DNA of 64,000 nt from Cyanodermella asteris (taxonomy: Eukaryota; Ascomycota; Lecanoromycetes; Ostropales; Stictidaceae): NCBI GenBank assembly GCA_900618795.1, contig UYJD01000006.1, positions 1,589,256 to 1,653,255 on the forward strand. Direction: 5' to 3'. Below the pieces are notes generated by a model. It searched no databases, was not told the origin of the DNA, and saw only the letters and a program-made list of their open reading frames with translations. Positions 23,775 through 34,930 of the stretch are shown here, in pieces. The position numbers and the translations under genes are program-made. Within the stretch, counting starts at the first letter, position 1. Each line of letters starts with the position of its first letter.

Positions 23775-25599
23775 TCAATGCGCTGAAGTTGTTGCGCCAT
23801 ACCCAGCTGGGGTGTCTCGTCGCGGACGATCCGTGGCACCAGGCATGAGTTGTTCGCTCTCCTCACTCGCTTCAGCCTCTTCCTCAAGTTCGTCTCTTTC
23901 CATTGTCAAGCTCTTTCGCCACACGAAAGTGACCAAGGAGCTGCCGACGAGCGCTACCAACGTTAAGAGGATGACGTTGACGGGTACCGGGTTGTCATGG
24001 AAAGTCGTATGCGTCAGTGCATCAAGCCCACTCTGACTGAAATTCAGGATGCCAGCAATACAGATGATCAGACCGTAAACTTTGCCGAAGGTATGGAAGC
24101 CAAACACCTTGGCTGAGTAGTCGCTGACCGCCGTATAGTATAGCGGGCGGTAGAGCACGAAGAGAAAGATATTCACATATGCGGCCCACATGAAAGGAAG
24201 CACACCGAATATACCAATCGCTGTTGCAACCACGATGAGGACAGCCAGCGTCACTGGCGTGCTGAGATTGTCCAAAAGAAGACCGATGAATGGCACTGCT
24301 AAAACCCCGCCTGCAGGCAGGGCAATGTCGAATATTTGGTTGATGTCTGCAGCCCTCGTGGGACTGTGTAGCAGTTCGGTATATTGCGTGCGTATGGTTG
24401 CGACAAAGTAGTTGATCCGAGTCATCTGAATGACCGTAAACAGCGTGATGAGGATGAACCATGGCGTCCGGATCTGTTGCAGTGCAGAGCGGCCGTGCAG
24501 CGCTCCCCAAACACCAGATATGGTCTTGATGCGCTCCTCCTGCTTGGTCTGCGTATCCGCATCTTTCGTACCAATCAGTGGCTCAATTTCAGCCAGCACG
24601 CTTTCCCTTTGCTCTCGCCTCTGCTCGTTGAGTATATTGTATCGAGTCTCGGAACTGATCTCTTCATCTTCCGGCAAATCATCGATTGCTGGGAACTCCG
24701 CCTCTTTGATCAATTCGCCCACCGTCTTGTAGCTGTCCCTCGGCATGACTAAAAACTGTACGACAAGGATAAAGACCGGAACAACCAAGTAGACTGTGAA
24801 GAAATTGTCTGGCTTGAAGCCTCGGTCAGTGTGCTCATAGATCAGACGGTAGACCAAGAACACCGCCGAACTCGTGTCAAAAGCTCCAGTCAAGAGCGCA
24901 AGTATCAGACCAGAATGGCGCGGGAAGCAGTTGCTAAGCTGAAAGCTGCTGAGAAAAATAAACGGACCCCCAAGAGCAAGAAATAGATAGCCCGGAATAT
25001 AACAATCGAACGAAGCGTGCGGAGCTCCGATCAGGAAACCTGACCCGATGGTGATGAGTATGGACCCTATTATGGAGCTGACCCGGGGGCCGTACTGGTC
25101 CAGTATCGTCCCTACCGGCAATGCACACATGTTCGTCGCAACAGCAGCTATTGTGAACATCAGATTGAGTCGTAGCTCTTGCCCATAACACGTTGTCATG
25201 TCACTCCCCGGATCGTCCTCTGTGCAGTATTCGTTATATACGCCCTCAGCAACGAGAACGGGTTTGAAGGCGGCGAATCCAAAGACTGGGCCTGCGGCGA
25301 ACAGACAGTACAACGAAGCGACGAAAACCTGCACTGTTGGAACATTAGCGTATGAACACACGAGACAGGCACGCAGGCTCACCTATCCTCCTAGCTTTGG
25401 AAGCTTCTGCAGCAGCAACAGGAGGAGGCTTGTGGTTTGGGTCGGATTGCTTCGCAGTTTGCGTCTGGGTTTGTGCATTTTCTGTCCAGTCGCTGATCGG
25501 ATTGAAGGACATTCTTCGATGCTCGGGAGCTGGCGAAGTTCCCCTGGAGCCTTGGGGCCGTTCCCAAGACTCCATAGAGTTGACTCTATGCAGCGACAT
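23775..25599 (-). CDS. MFS transporter, FMP42/SLC43-like
   Basis: Two exons, 25599-25383 and 25333-23775, separated by a 49-base intron (GTGAGC...GCTAATG...AACAG), give 591 residues. A cytoplasmic Ser/Pro/Gln-rich tail of about 70 residues precedes TM1 (VQVFVASLYCLFAAGPVFGF). About 12 transmembrane helices follow, with a charged central loop at roughly 290-360 and an acidic C-terminal tail (EEEAEASEESEQ). The loop LDQYGPRVSS after TM2 is the A-motif of this MFS branch. Yeast FMP42 and animal SLC43 amino-acid transporters are the nearest families I recognise; the substrate here is unknown. The frame that runs through the intron starts with a non-ATG codon, which is why the spliced model is preferred. 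Confidence 0.85.
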
Positions 25600-26178
25600 C
25601 GTGGCGGTGGTGTAGGAAAGAAATGCGATGGGAGGAGAGTAAGAGAAGACTCGAGTCTACAAGCAAAATTTTGGAGCGCATGCGGCAAACGCCCCCGCTA
25701 GGAAGCGGCCGGGTGGGGTCGGTATAACCACGCCAGGATCTAGGCTTTACAGCACCTCAAACATGAATGTCGTGCGGAGGCCGTGGAGCGAGAGACATGA
25801 TTGATGAGTGAAATGCGCTGGTGATTGGTCAGTCGACGAGATTCAGAAGCTTTGGAGCTCTGCGCGCCTGTGCAGAAGCGCTTACGTAGAATACGTACGC
25901 CAAGCCATCGAACACGGGCCATGCGAGGCTCTAAATCTCGAGCTCGAAGGAATCGAGCGAGTTCGAGTAATGCCACAAAAAACATTCAAAAGCATTCAGA
26001 ACAGAGGAGCCTAGAAAACGAAGTGGAGGGCCGTCGACTGTTCTATCGGCTTGAAGTCTTGATCTATGAGAGCTTTGCATCGAGCTGTTTCAACAATTGT
26101 GTTCCTGACTTTTCACCTTCTGCAAGGCTATGTTTATGCCACCTTGTACACGAAAAATATTGAACACTTTGAGATCAT
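25600..26178. other. Intergenic
   Basis: Promoter of the MFS gene and 3' UTR of the SDR gene; no gene supported. Confidence 0.5.
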
Positions 26179-26931
26179 CTACCAGTCGTAGAGCGGTGCT
26201 CCACTGTTAACAGCAGCCTCGTGCAAGAACCTCGCCGCATTCTCGTCCTGCTTCCCCAAATGAATCCCTACCAACCCCCTCGCACTCTTCTCAGGGCCCG
26301 GAACACCCATGTCAGACTTCGCCTGCCTCATGCCCGCCAAATCCGTCGTAACAAATCCGGGACAATAGTCAAAGACCTTGATACCATCCTTCTGATACTC
26401 CCAAGCATCGCACAGCGCCAGCATGTTGACCGCCGCCTTGCTCATCCGGTACACCTTGTAGTCCTCATTATACGCCCTCTCACTGTTGTCCGACCGGATG
26501 CTGCAAGAGCCCAGCCTGCTCGTAACATAGATGACCCGTGGACTTTGCGACTTGCGGAGCAGGGGTGCGAATGCTTTGGTGGTCATTGCTGGGGATGTGG
26601 CGTTGGTCTCAAAGGCCTGGGTGAAGAAGTCGCGGGTGGTATCCAAGGGACAGATACCGGCATTGTTGATAAGGGTGTCAAGGTGGCCGTGCTTGGAGGT
26701 GACATACGCAACAGCGACTTCGATGGACGCGTCGGACGTAATGTCGAGTTGGACGACTTCGATGGAGGCATTTGGTGTCCTTTTCAGGATTGTCTCGACT
26801 GCTTTCTGGCCCTTTTCGAGTGATCGGCTGGCCATAATGACGTGGGTGTTGGGTTGCTCGGCGAGCTGGGCGCAGGTTTCGAGGCCGATGCCGTTGTTGC
26901 CTCCAGTTACAAGTACCATGCTCTTCGACAT
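26179..26931 (-). CDS. Short-chain dehydrogenase/reductase (SDR)
   Basis: A 250-residue single-exon classical SDR. The NAD(P)-binding motif TGGNNGIG lies at about 9-16, NNAG at about 90-93, the catalytic Ser region YVTSRLGS near 138, and the catalytic YRMSK (Tyr-x3-Lys) near 163-167. ASRS after strand 2 suggests NADPH preference. It ends GAPLYDW. The substrate is not predictable, and no biosynthetic partners adjoin it, so a stand-alone carbonyl reductase is most likely. Confidence 0.93.
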   Translation of the reverse strand: MSKSMVLVTGGNNGIGLETCAQLAEQPNTHVIMASRSLEKGQKAVETILKRTPNASIEVVQLDITSDASIEVAVAYVTSKHGHLDTLINNAGICPLDTTRDFFTQAFETNATSPAMTTKAFAPLLRKSQSPRVIYVTSRLGSCSIRSDNSERAYNEDYKVYRMSKAAVNMLALCDAWEYQKDGIKVFDYCPGFVTTDLAGMRQAKSDMGVPGPEKSARGLVGIHLGKQDENAARFLHEAAVNSGAPLYDW

Positions 26932-27524
26932 GTTGATGTGTGTGAGTCAAATGATAAGAAGAAGTGCTATGTGATCAAAGATTCTTTCAGGCAGCGATAG
27001 TGAACAGTTTGGGGCTTTGAAAGTATGGATGCAGGGCTCATCTACTGAGGAAAAGGGTCCGCTTTATATGTTTTGAAGCCCACACGTAGCATGCGCACGC
27101 GAGCGTCATGTCGCTGAAGATCTTTGAACATCTCGCGTGTTTGTTCGGAGAACCGAATGTAAAGACCGACACACGAGAAAAGAGACGACGAAGTTTGCTT
27201 GGTTCCTGGACCGTCTTCGTGCAGACCCCTCGAGGCGTTCAGGCAAATCCGTGCCGCACGGAGATGGCTTCATCGCCGTACTGCGTCGGAGTCTCGGCCG
27301 ACCAGTCGGCTCGGCTCTCCAACTTGCGGTAGGACGCTCTGAAGCATGATGGTGCAACCCTTTGGATAATCATTGGACCAGAACGAAGGCTACGTGTTGT
27401 TGCAGAGACAGCATGAAGGCTGTGCAGCTCGGGTCACTACATGAGATACTTCAATCCTTCAAGTTGATCTTTACGAGCATTTCAGTCAAAGATTCTCTGC
27501 GCTTTCTGTGAACCAGCGAGACAT
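26932..27524. other. Intergenic
   Basis: SDR promoter and 3' flank of the next gene; nothing else seen. Confidence 0.5.
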
Positions 27525-28859
27525 TCATGGATGTACAATACAGATCCCATATGCAACCAATTGCTTCCCAACGACGACCATACCAGCGATGGCAAGAAAG
27601 CTAAAAATGCCCAAAATCGATATCTGGAGCGCTTCAATGAATTTGTCCTGATCTTTCTTGCTGAGTTCCCCCAAACCCCCATAAATTGCGCCAATAATCT
27701 GACCTCCAACCAACCAGGTTGTTATCAGTCCCCTCTCTGTCGAAGTGCTCTGCCCAGGTTTGAATCGAGTCAGCGCACCAATGATAATATAAGGTGCAAT
27801 GAGCGCCAACATGGCCATGGTCCCTGCGAAATACTTTCTGCCTCGCCCACTTCCATAGTAGCCCGTGTGTCGGTAGCGACCATCTTCATATTGCGCTACT
27901 CTTGCCATAACGCCGGCGAATTGTATACCCTCCTTCTCAGCCTCGGCCATTGCATGAGTCCGCACAAGGCTTAATGCGGGAAAGTCGGGGCTGAGTGTTG
28001 TTGCAAGCAAGTTGAGCAGCGACATGACAGCGTACGGAATGACTGTCAATCCGAATGAGGCATACCCCCAGCGCTCGATCTGACTTCCGAAGCTTTTATA
28101 TAGGGTAAGAGACGCGTATATCAGTTGGCCGATGGCGATGACAGACTTGATTGCCGAGTTTGTGTGCGCAATGTGAATCTTCGTCTTGCTGCTCTTTTGG
28201 CCAAACAGTGGTAAGCTCAGTGTGCCAGAGGGTTCGCCTGCGCATACGTCCGACGAGTCCCTACGCCCTCCCGTCGAATCGACCACTGAGCCTTCGCATA
28301 CGTCTGAGATGTTCCCGGGTTTGTCTGTCGGATTACTGTTCAAGGGAACCAAGACATGGTTCGGTAGGACGATTTCAAGGTCGAAGCCATGTGCGGCTAG
28401 ATTGCCAGATATCTGGCCCTGGATTGAGTAGTATTTCGAGCTTAACGCGACCGGGTTATAAAAACGTGCCTTCTTCGCTTTTGCAGGAGAGGTGCGTTGT
28501 ATGACCATGCACAAGGCGCCGACTTTTTGAGCATGCCATAGCTCACTGTCTCGATACTTCGCCAGTGTGATTGCTCTGCAAGCTCGGACGACGCCAGAAA
28601 AGGGCAGCAGAAGCGCACCTAATGCCAAAACAAAAGTGACTCGAGGTGTTGCGCCGGGTACCGGCTTGACAGTGAATGCGTGTGCGAAATAGTTGAGGGC
28701 AAAGAACTGTATCACGTCCCAACCAGTGGCGGGGCCACATATCCATTCATCAGTCTTGCGTGCCGATTTGACAGGTAGAGCTTGGACCCCTACACATACG
28801 ACCAGCAATACAAATGCAATCGTGAAGTATCGAAGCTGGCGCCGCACCAAAAAGGCCAT
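27525..28859 (-). CDS. Polytopic membrane protein of unknown function
   Basis: From ATG 28859 the protein has 444 residues. The open frame extends to 28931 but starts with GTG. About seven hydrophobic helices are visible: FTIAFVLLVVCVGV, VTFVLALGALLLPF, VIAIGQLIYASL, LTVIPYAVMSLLNLLA, FAGTMAMLALIAPYIIIGAL, LITTWLVGGQIIGAIY and a long final one before the C-terminus. A hydrophilic segment of about 100 residues with four Cys lies between helices 2 and 3 (DVCEGS ... DVCAGE). The topology resembles orphan membrane proteins of filamentous ascomycetes. I do not recognise a functional family. Confidence 0.8.
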   Translation of the reverse strand: MAFLVRRQLRYFTIAFVLLVVCVGVQALPVKSARKTDEWICGPATGWDVIQFFALNYFAHAFTVKPVPGATPRVTFVLALGALLLPFSGVVRACRAITLAKYRDSELWHAQKVGALCMVIQRTSPAKAKKARFYNPVALSSKYYSIQGQISGNLAAHGFDLEIVLPNHVLVPLNSNPTDKPGNISDVCEGSVVDSTGGRRDSSDVCAGEPSGTLSLPLFGQKSSKTKIHIAHTNSAIKSVIAIGQLIYASLTLYKSFGSQIERWGYASFGLTVIPYAVMSLLNLLATTLSPDFPALSLVRTHAMAEAEKEGIQFAGVMARVAQYEDGRYRHTGYYGSGRGRKYFAGTMAMLALIAPYIIIGALTRFKPGQSTSTERGLITTWLVGGQIIGAIYGGLGELSKKDQDKFIEALQISILGIFSFLAIAGMVVVGKQLVAYGICIVHP

Positions 28860-30767
28860 GACATGTGTCAGCCGTGATGCCACGACCCAATCGCGGAGAA
28901 AGCCAGACAGCAGCTCTGAAGAAATCAACACCTGGACTTGACAACGATCGAGACAGGAGTTCCGTTATGAGAAGGTACCGGGACATGGAGAGCAGAACAA
29001 CAACATGTAGAGGGCACTCCCCTGGACATATAGCCTTATCATATCTACTTCGCAGCGGGGGTTCCTGCAAGGCGTTGCCGGCTGGACTTGGCATAGGAAC
29101 ACATGGCTTACATGCCAGCCGAACGAGGCTAATCTAGTAGGACAGGGCGTACCAGCAACATTGCGACCGAGAGCGGGCCTAGAATGGGATGGACCAGACT
29201 GTCGCGCATCTTAAGCGCGGTGGACATGTTCCGTTATTGGCCGGACACCGATCAACTGTGCTTCAACAAGTGCGACTTAAGGACGAGAGAAGAGCGCATG
29301 GAGACGTGGTCGCGTTTGAGTACGTAAGCACCATTTGACTGGTCACGTGTTTGCTAAAAACTGAAGCTGCTGCGCAGCCAGCATCCTTGCAAGAACGAGA
29401 CCCGGACCTCTGTGATGGTGGTCAAATGGTCCAGCCAGAGAGACTGTCCGCTGTTTTAACTGAGACCTCATCACCGATTTGACCAGTGTGGTGACCCAAT
29501 GCGAGCCCCCCGCACGCGAACGGGCTGCCCAGCTCGCTGCTCTTGCACTGTGCTTGACACATGTACAAAGTGGGTCCAGTATTACGAACACATTCAAGTC
29601 GCTCGTCCGGGACTGCGCTCTTTACTTGCGTAATATCGCCTCGCTCCAGTCCGGCGACGCAAGCGTCCCTCGCGAAAAAGTTTGTTGCTAATTCTTGAAT
29701 TTGTTGTTTGGCGCAAGACGAATGAGGTCAACCAATTATGCTTGCAAGGCGGTATAGTTTCTGTCTTGACGTGTCACTGCGTCGGTATTCGGCTGATATT
29801 GTTTTGTCAATTTTTTACTTCCCAATCCGATAATATGCGAGTTAACTTCGATCTGTCAGTGAGTCCCTGTACAAGCCTGGCTTTCTCACACGCGCCTGCG
29901 CAGCAGGAGCTACAAAGTCTTCTGTGTCGTTGATTGCAACCTTTCTCACTTTGACTTTGTTATCAATACGCCCTTTCTTTTTGCCCTTGCCCTCGTTTGC
30001 ACAGCGATCGACGCTACTTGGATCTGGCTTGGTGGCAGGATGCCTACGGTCTTGTGTCTATGGGTGCCCTTGCAATGATCTCATCTGTTTCCAGCAAGCG
30101 GGAGAAGCTCAAGCTTGTAAACGTTGAGCTACTTCACAAGACCCCTGGCACTGACTCTCATGCTTGACAAACACAGAGCGCCTCTCCAACAACCATAGCT
30201 TTATGTCAGCAATAACAAACAACTCGATCAACATTCACTTCAAAAGATCTGTCCGTTCCCGTGCTGCAGAGCCTATTGCGTAATTGGCATTGCCTCACAA
30301 CATCAGACATGAGGGGTGATAAATATGATGAGTTCATTATGACTTTGCAGGTCACGCGGGCCGTGCCGCCGAACTTCACACCTTTTGCTGGGGTAGACAA
30401 TGGAATGGAAGGGTTCGTGACTGTCAAAGCACGAGCCACTCCACGGCAACCTGGATGTAGAACTGGCAACTTGCAAATTATACCGGGTGCCTGCAGACAT
30501 TGATATATTATTGGTTCAAGGAGCAGTTCCGATGTTGTTTTCTATACCGAAAATGAATGCCCTCTATGATTCACTCTACTGGATCGTATGATGCCGTTAA
30601 CAATGATGTATGGGTTGTTGTTTCTCTTTGCATGCGTGTCTGCTTGCCCATACTTGGTTACCACGACTATATATACCTCCCATCCTGCATCTCTAACTAC
30701 CTTCTATCTGTCGTATCTCAGCTCAATCACAGCACTCTGATACCTTTCAAGTACGATCTCCACAAAG
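28860..30767. other. Intergenic, upstream of the exonuclease array
   Basis: About 1.9 kb without a supported gene. The right end holds the REX-A promoter with a TATA element at 30668. Confidence 0.5.
30668..30675 (+). promoter_or_regulatory. TATA-like element of REX-A
   Basis: TATATATA, 93 bases before the REX-A ATG, followed by a pyrimidine-rich stretch (ctcccatcctgcatctct). Confidence 0.45.
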
Positions 30768-31972
30768 ATGGCCCTGTCTGTTGCATCTGATGTCGAGTTC
30801 TTAGACCAGCTCGAGGATCACGTCCCTGATCAACTAGTTTTGCGGAATGCTGTCTATGTGCAGCAAAGTCGGGGTCGTGCGGACATGGAAGAGGAGCTCC
30901 GTTGCATGAACTGTGGCAAGAGTAAGTTGTTTCGGCATCCAAGAAGTATTACAGAAAGGCTTACCCTTTGGCAGAGAAGAAACAAACCAGGAAACAAGAT
31001 GGTTCGATGTGCCACTCACACCCTGGAAAGTGGGTCTGGAAGCTGCAGGTACGTTTGGAATGGCTTTCTCTTGAAGTAAACAGACTAACGCATCCCTAGC
31101 GATGGTCCTGCTGCAATAGCAAGGACAAAGACAAGGAGACCACCAGATTCTGCCACCACCAACCCCAACGCTCATGGCCAGTGCGTAACGATGCATTCCT
31201 GCAGCGCCACTATCAATACTTTGGTACCCCTGCGATTGGACTCAGTGATCCGAAACTCTTTGCAGTCGCGATTGGCTGCGAAATGAGAGTGAACCGCTAC
31301 AACGATCAAGAGCTACTTCGTCTCACCTTGGTAAACGTCTTGAGCGGAGACGTTCTCATTGACAGTCTCGTGGCTCCGGAAACGCAGATCAAAGATTATC
31401 TGACATGGGTCACTGGAATCACCGCAGCCAACATCAAGGACGCTCGCGCCAGTGGAGATTGCATTTTGGATCGCAGCCAAGCTCGGAGGGCGATTTGGCA
31501 ATTTGTCGGTCCGAAAACCATTGTGATCGGCCATGGCGCGAAAGGGGACTTTGCGGCACTGCGTTGGTTTCATCCGCACAATGTCATTGACACGCTACTT
31601 CTCGCCAAGGAGAAGAATCAAAAGACTGAAGAAGAAATCGACCAGGAAGTTGCCAAAGTGGGAGAGGAAATGAGGCTGTGTGCAGCCATTGCCGAGGCTG
31701 CGAGGTTGAAAGCGGCAGATGGGTGGGTGACTGTGACAAGGAAGCGCGAGCCGAAACCGAAGCCCTACCAGGCCACGTCTTCCGACAGACGGATGGTGTC
31801 GAAGCGCTTCGAGGGTTTCAGTTTGAAAGCGTTGACGAAGGAGCTCCTCGGTCGTGACATTCAGATGCCGGGCCAGCCGCATGACAGCGTTGAGGATGCG
31901 TTGGTGACCATGGATATTGCCTTCGCTTTGTGCCAGTTGCCTTTAGCTGTGCCAAAGGACATTTTTTCATAG
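30768..31972 (+). CDS. REX-A: CHORD-like zinc module + Rex4-type exonuclease, first Asp lost
   Basis: Exons 30768-30921, 30975-31048 and 31100-31972 join in frame (phase 1, then phase 0) to 366 residues. The N-terminal module has CMNCGK, then CHSHPG, then RWSCC eight residues later, then a CHH. The order and HPG...WSCC signature resemble CHORD zinc domains. The C-terminal domain is a DEDDh exonuclease of the Rex4/ISG20 group: Exo I region IGCEM, Exo II GHGAKGDFAALRWFHP, Exo III PHDSVEDAL. In Exo I the metal-binding Asp (normally DCEM) is Gly (codon GGC), so catalysis is probably lost or weak. A charged insert of about 70 residues containing WVTVTRKR separates Exo II and Exo III. First gene of the tandem array. 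Confidence 0.87.
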
Positions 31973-32073
31973 ATATGAAATGCCTCTACAGGCTGGAACG
32001 ATGCCAGAGATGTCATAAACGGATAAAGCTCATCATTTGTGCAGTGGCAGGCTTTCAAAATGAGGAGTGATCA

Positions 32074-32339
32074 GTGCAAAAGCGCCAACAAACGTTTCGG
32101 ACTATCCTATTTCACTGTTGCCAATACAGTGGTAGCCTCTTATATCAAAGCCAAGTTCTAGAATGCGAAGTCGACAGTTTTTTCTACGCCCACGAAGAGC
32201 TGTTGGACGGTACCAGTTCTGCCAACACGTCATTCAACCGCCTAGCGAACCACACGATAGTAACGAGCATGCTTTGACGACACTAGATATTGCGGTCGCG
32301 CTGATCAAAATTCCGGATAATACCCAACTTCCGGAATGA
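32074..32339 (+). pseudogene. Decayed, internally deleted fifth copy of the exonuclease gene
   Basis: Translation in one frame gives FHCCQYSGS (compare FRCCGRYSRS of REX-B) from 32110, then LECEV (compare IDCEM), then HEELLDG (compare TKELLGR of REX-A). A frame change follows. From 32226 the frame HVIQPPSEPHDSNEHALTTL continues as DIAVALIKIP to a stop at 32337-32339, matching DIQMPGQPHDSVEDALVTM and DIAFALCQLP at the end of REX-A. The Exo II part is missing and the Exo III Asp has become His. The order matches the intact genes, so this is a shrunken relic, not chance. Confidence 0.8.
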
Positions 32340-33396
32340 TGACCTTCCGCCTTTCATGAAAGAACAAAGGGTGTTTGCGGACTGCTGCTTATCACGTTTG
32401 GGTGGGTTATTGAGAGGTTTGATGCTGTAAATGACTGGGGAAACTTCCAGGAACATCACAAACCGATTATGCTCCGTTTGGGCAAACTTGACCGTTTTGT
32501 AAATCAATTGTCTATGATGAACTCTTCATGTCCCACTAGATGTCTCCCTGCTGTTAAACCTGCCGGTCGTGAATACCTTGGAAAATGACTTTTCCTAGAT
32601 GGGAAACAGTCCTCCCTAGCTAGTTTGACGGCAAAGTTCGCGCTTGAAGGGACAAGGTACTCACCCAATCGTACAAATATCAGAAGGTGCATCTGCAAAT
32701 CAAATGGAATTGCTCAATACTAATAACTAGTATATGTTCAAAGGTATTCTGCAAGGCTTGATGTCTTGTCATTGTAACGGCGCCGCCTCGTTACGTACGC
32801 GCCCAGCAGTGTTATTGGGACTGTTGCATTGACCGGAAGAACAAAATTAAGAGATTTGACGAGAATAATCTTCTCAATACCAACTTGGGAGAGCCGTCAC
32901 CGGGTATTTAGGTGACTGGCAGGTTGGGAAAGGAGCTTAGATATGAGACCGCCATTGTGAGTCGGCAGGTCACGCAATCAGCGGGACTGCTTCACTGCCT
33001 CTTTGGCATGGGGAGAGGACTTCTAACTGGTTACACGAAACCAGTAGAGACCGAAATGGTGACTGCCGGCAGCTGTGAGCGATACAGGTCCACTGGTCAA
33101 TGGACAAGCTCCGTTGCTGTGAGTTGGCATCAGATTGACTGCTGAGCGAGCACCCATTCATGCTGCTCACAATGACGGAGTTTGAGGCTAGGAACAAGGA
33201 GTGACCTACTGTCTTCAGTGCTGCCTAGCCATGTGTCTGTCAGCATACCCTTTGATAGGGCTATGAAAGTAGCCTTGATGCCCCGAGAGGTCTGGATTCG
33301 TCGATCTCTATCACTCCCTAGTATTCGTTGCTCACTACTGTTCCCCAGCTCAAGCGTTTTCGGGAAGAAGACACTTTCCACGTCAGATCTAACATC
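32340..33396. other. Intergenic within the array
   Basis: No supported gene; presumed REX-B promoter region. Confidence 0.5.
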
Positions 33397-34786
33397 ATGT
33401 TCGAGATCGATGACCCAGAAGTCTCGTTGGCCGACATCCTTGACCACGTCCAATCCAAGCACGAACTTGATAAGAATGGATACACGACCGAAGTACTTGA
33501 CGTAGGGGAGCTTGAATGTTTCCTCAAGTGTAAGCGGTGTCATATTAGTAAGTAACTTGGGCGCATTGAAACACCTGCTCCTGTTCTATTACTGATCTTG
33601 ACAGAAATGCACAAAAGCACTAGCAACAAACTGCATGACCTTCGGAACCGAAACAACCCAAACGCCAAAGTCCTTGACGGTGGATGTAACTTCCACAGTG
33701 AGAAGTTCGATCCCAAAAGAAAGGTACTTCGTATCTCACGCTCCTATCCTCCTTGCTAACGAGATCGTGACACTAACCTGAATCTAGGTCTTTCGTTGCT
33801 GTGGTCGCTACAGCAGGTCTGCAACATGCCAAAGAAGCAGCGAACATGTATTTCCAATCCCAAACATTAGGAAACTGATTGACGAGCATGCATACTTTCC
33901 GACTCCAACGATTGAAACGGACACTCCCAAATACGCCGCTGTGATCATAGATTGCGAAATGGGGGTCAACACTCACGGCGAGCCAGAGCTTATCGAAGTC
34001 GGTATGATCTGTGCACTTACACGCAAGACTCTGATTCATAAATTAGTCAAGCCTGCTGTCCCGATGCGCCACTACCAGACGCAGATTACCCGAATAACAG
34101 CTGCGGATATCGAAAAAGCTGTCGCTGATGGAAGCTGTATCCTTGGAGGAAGAGATGCGGCGCGCCACGAGATTTTGAAATTCGTCGGACCAGATACCAT
34201 CGCTATCGGCCACAGTCTCAAGAGCGATCTGAAAGCATTGAGGTGGGTCCATCCACATGTTTTGGACACTAAAATTCTTGCTCACAAGAAGAATCGCCTG
34301 AGTGATGGAGAAATTGCGGAGGCCGTGCGCAGAATCGAGGCGCTGATGAACGACGAAGATCCAGAGCCAGGATTTACGACCATCAAATCGAAGACGCAGG
34401 GCCGAGCGGAAAGGAATAAGGTGACTGATCGAGAAGTGCGCAAAGAGGCGCGCAAGCAAAGGTTCGGGAAATTCTCTCTAAAGTTTCTGACCAAGTTCCT
34501 TCTGAACAAGGAGATCCAGAAAGACGGAGTGGAACACAGTAGTCTGGAGGATTGCAAGGCGACACTTGGCATTGCAGCTGCAATGTTCAAGCTTCCTTCT
34601 GCAGCAGCTGGAGAGGATGAAGAAGAGCCAGACTGGATCGCTGAAAATTACCGCCGTGACGCGCTGCGGCGGCAGCAGGTGGTACAGGAGCCGACCAGTC
34701 AGGATCCTTCGGTTGCTGCTTGGACTGCTTGGCTAGCTATAGGAGATGGCGCAAAGAATCATGACCTCCTCTGGGAAGTCCTCTGA
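33397..34786 (+). CDS. REX-B: zinc module + Rex4-type exonuclease, all catalytic residues kept
   Basis: Exons 33397-33547, 33605-33723 and 33788-34786 (phase 1, then phase 0, as in REX-A) give 422 residues. Zinc module: CKRC, then CNFHSE, then FRCC eight residues later, then further Cys and His. The HPG of REX-A is HSE here. Exonuclease motifs are complete: IIDCEMG (Exo I), GHSLKSDLKALRWVHP (Exo II) and EHSSLEDC (Exo III His and Asp). It should therefore be an active 3'-5' exonuclease; RNA is the usual substrate of Rex4/ISG20 relatives. The insert between Exo II and III is Lys/Arg/Glu-rich with FTTIKSKTQGR. An acidic C-terminal tail is present (EDEEEPDW). The ATG at 33397 was chosen because the frame upstream has no other ATG. 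Confidence 0.87.
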
Positions 34787-34930
34787 AGATGCTTGGACAA
34801 GCATGAAGAATGAACACAATAACGCAATTTGGAAAGGCAGAAGTTGTGACGCAAAAATTCGTGGTTTACTCTGGGAAGGTATGTGAAGATACTTGGACAA
34901 GCATAACGATTGGAAATAACCTTGTGATTG
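34769..34930 (+). repeat. Direct repeat, 100-base period, over the 3' end of REX-B
   Basis: A diverged block of about 60 bases starting CTCTGGGAAG at 34769 recurs at 34869. Both copies share tgaagat(g/a)cttggacaagcat and the following a-rich segment. The first copy includes the REX-B stop codon, the second lies in the 3' flank. Confidence 0.85.
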
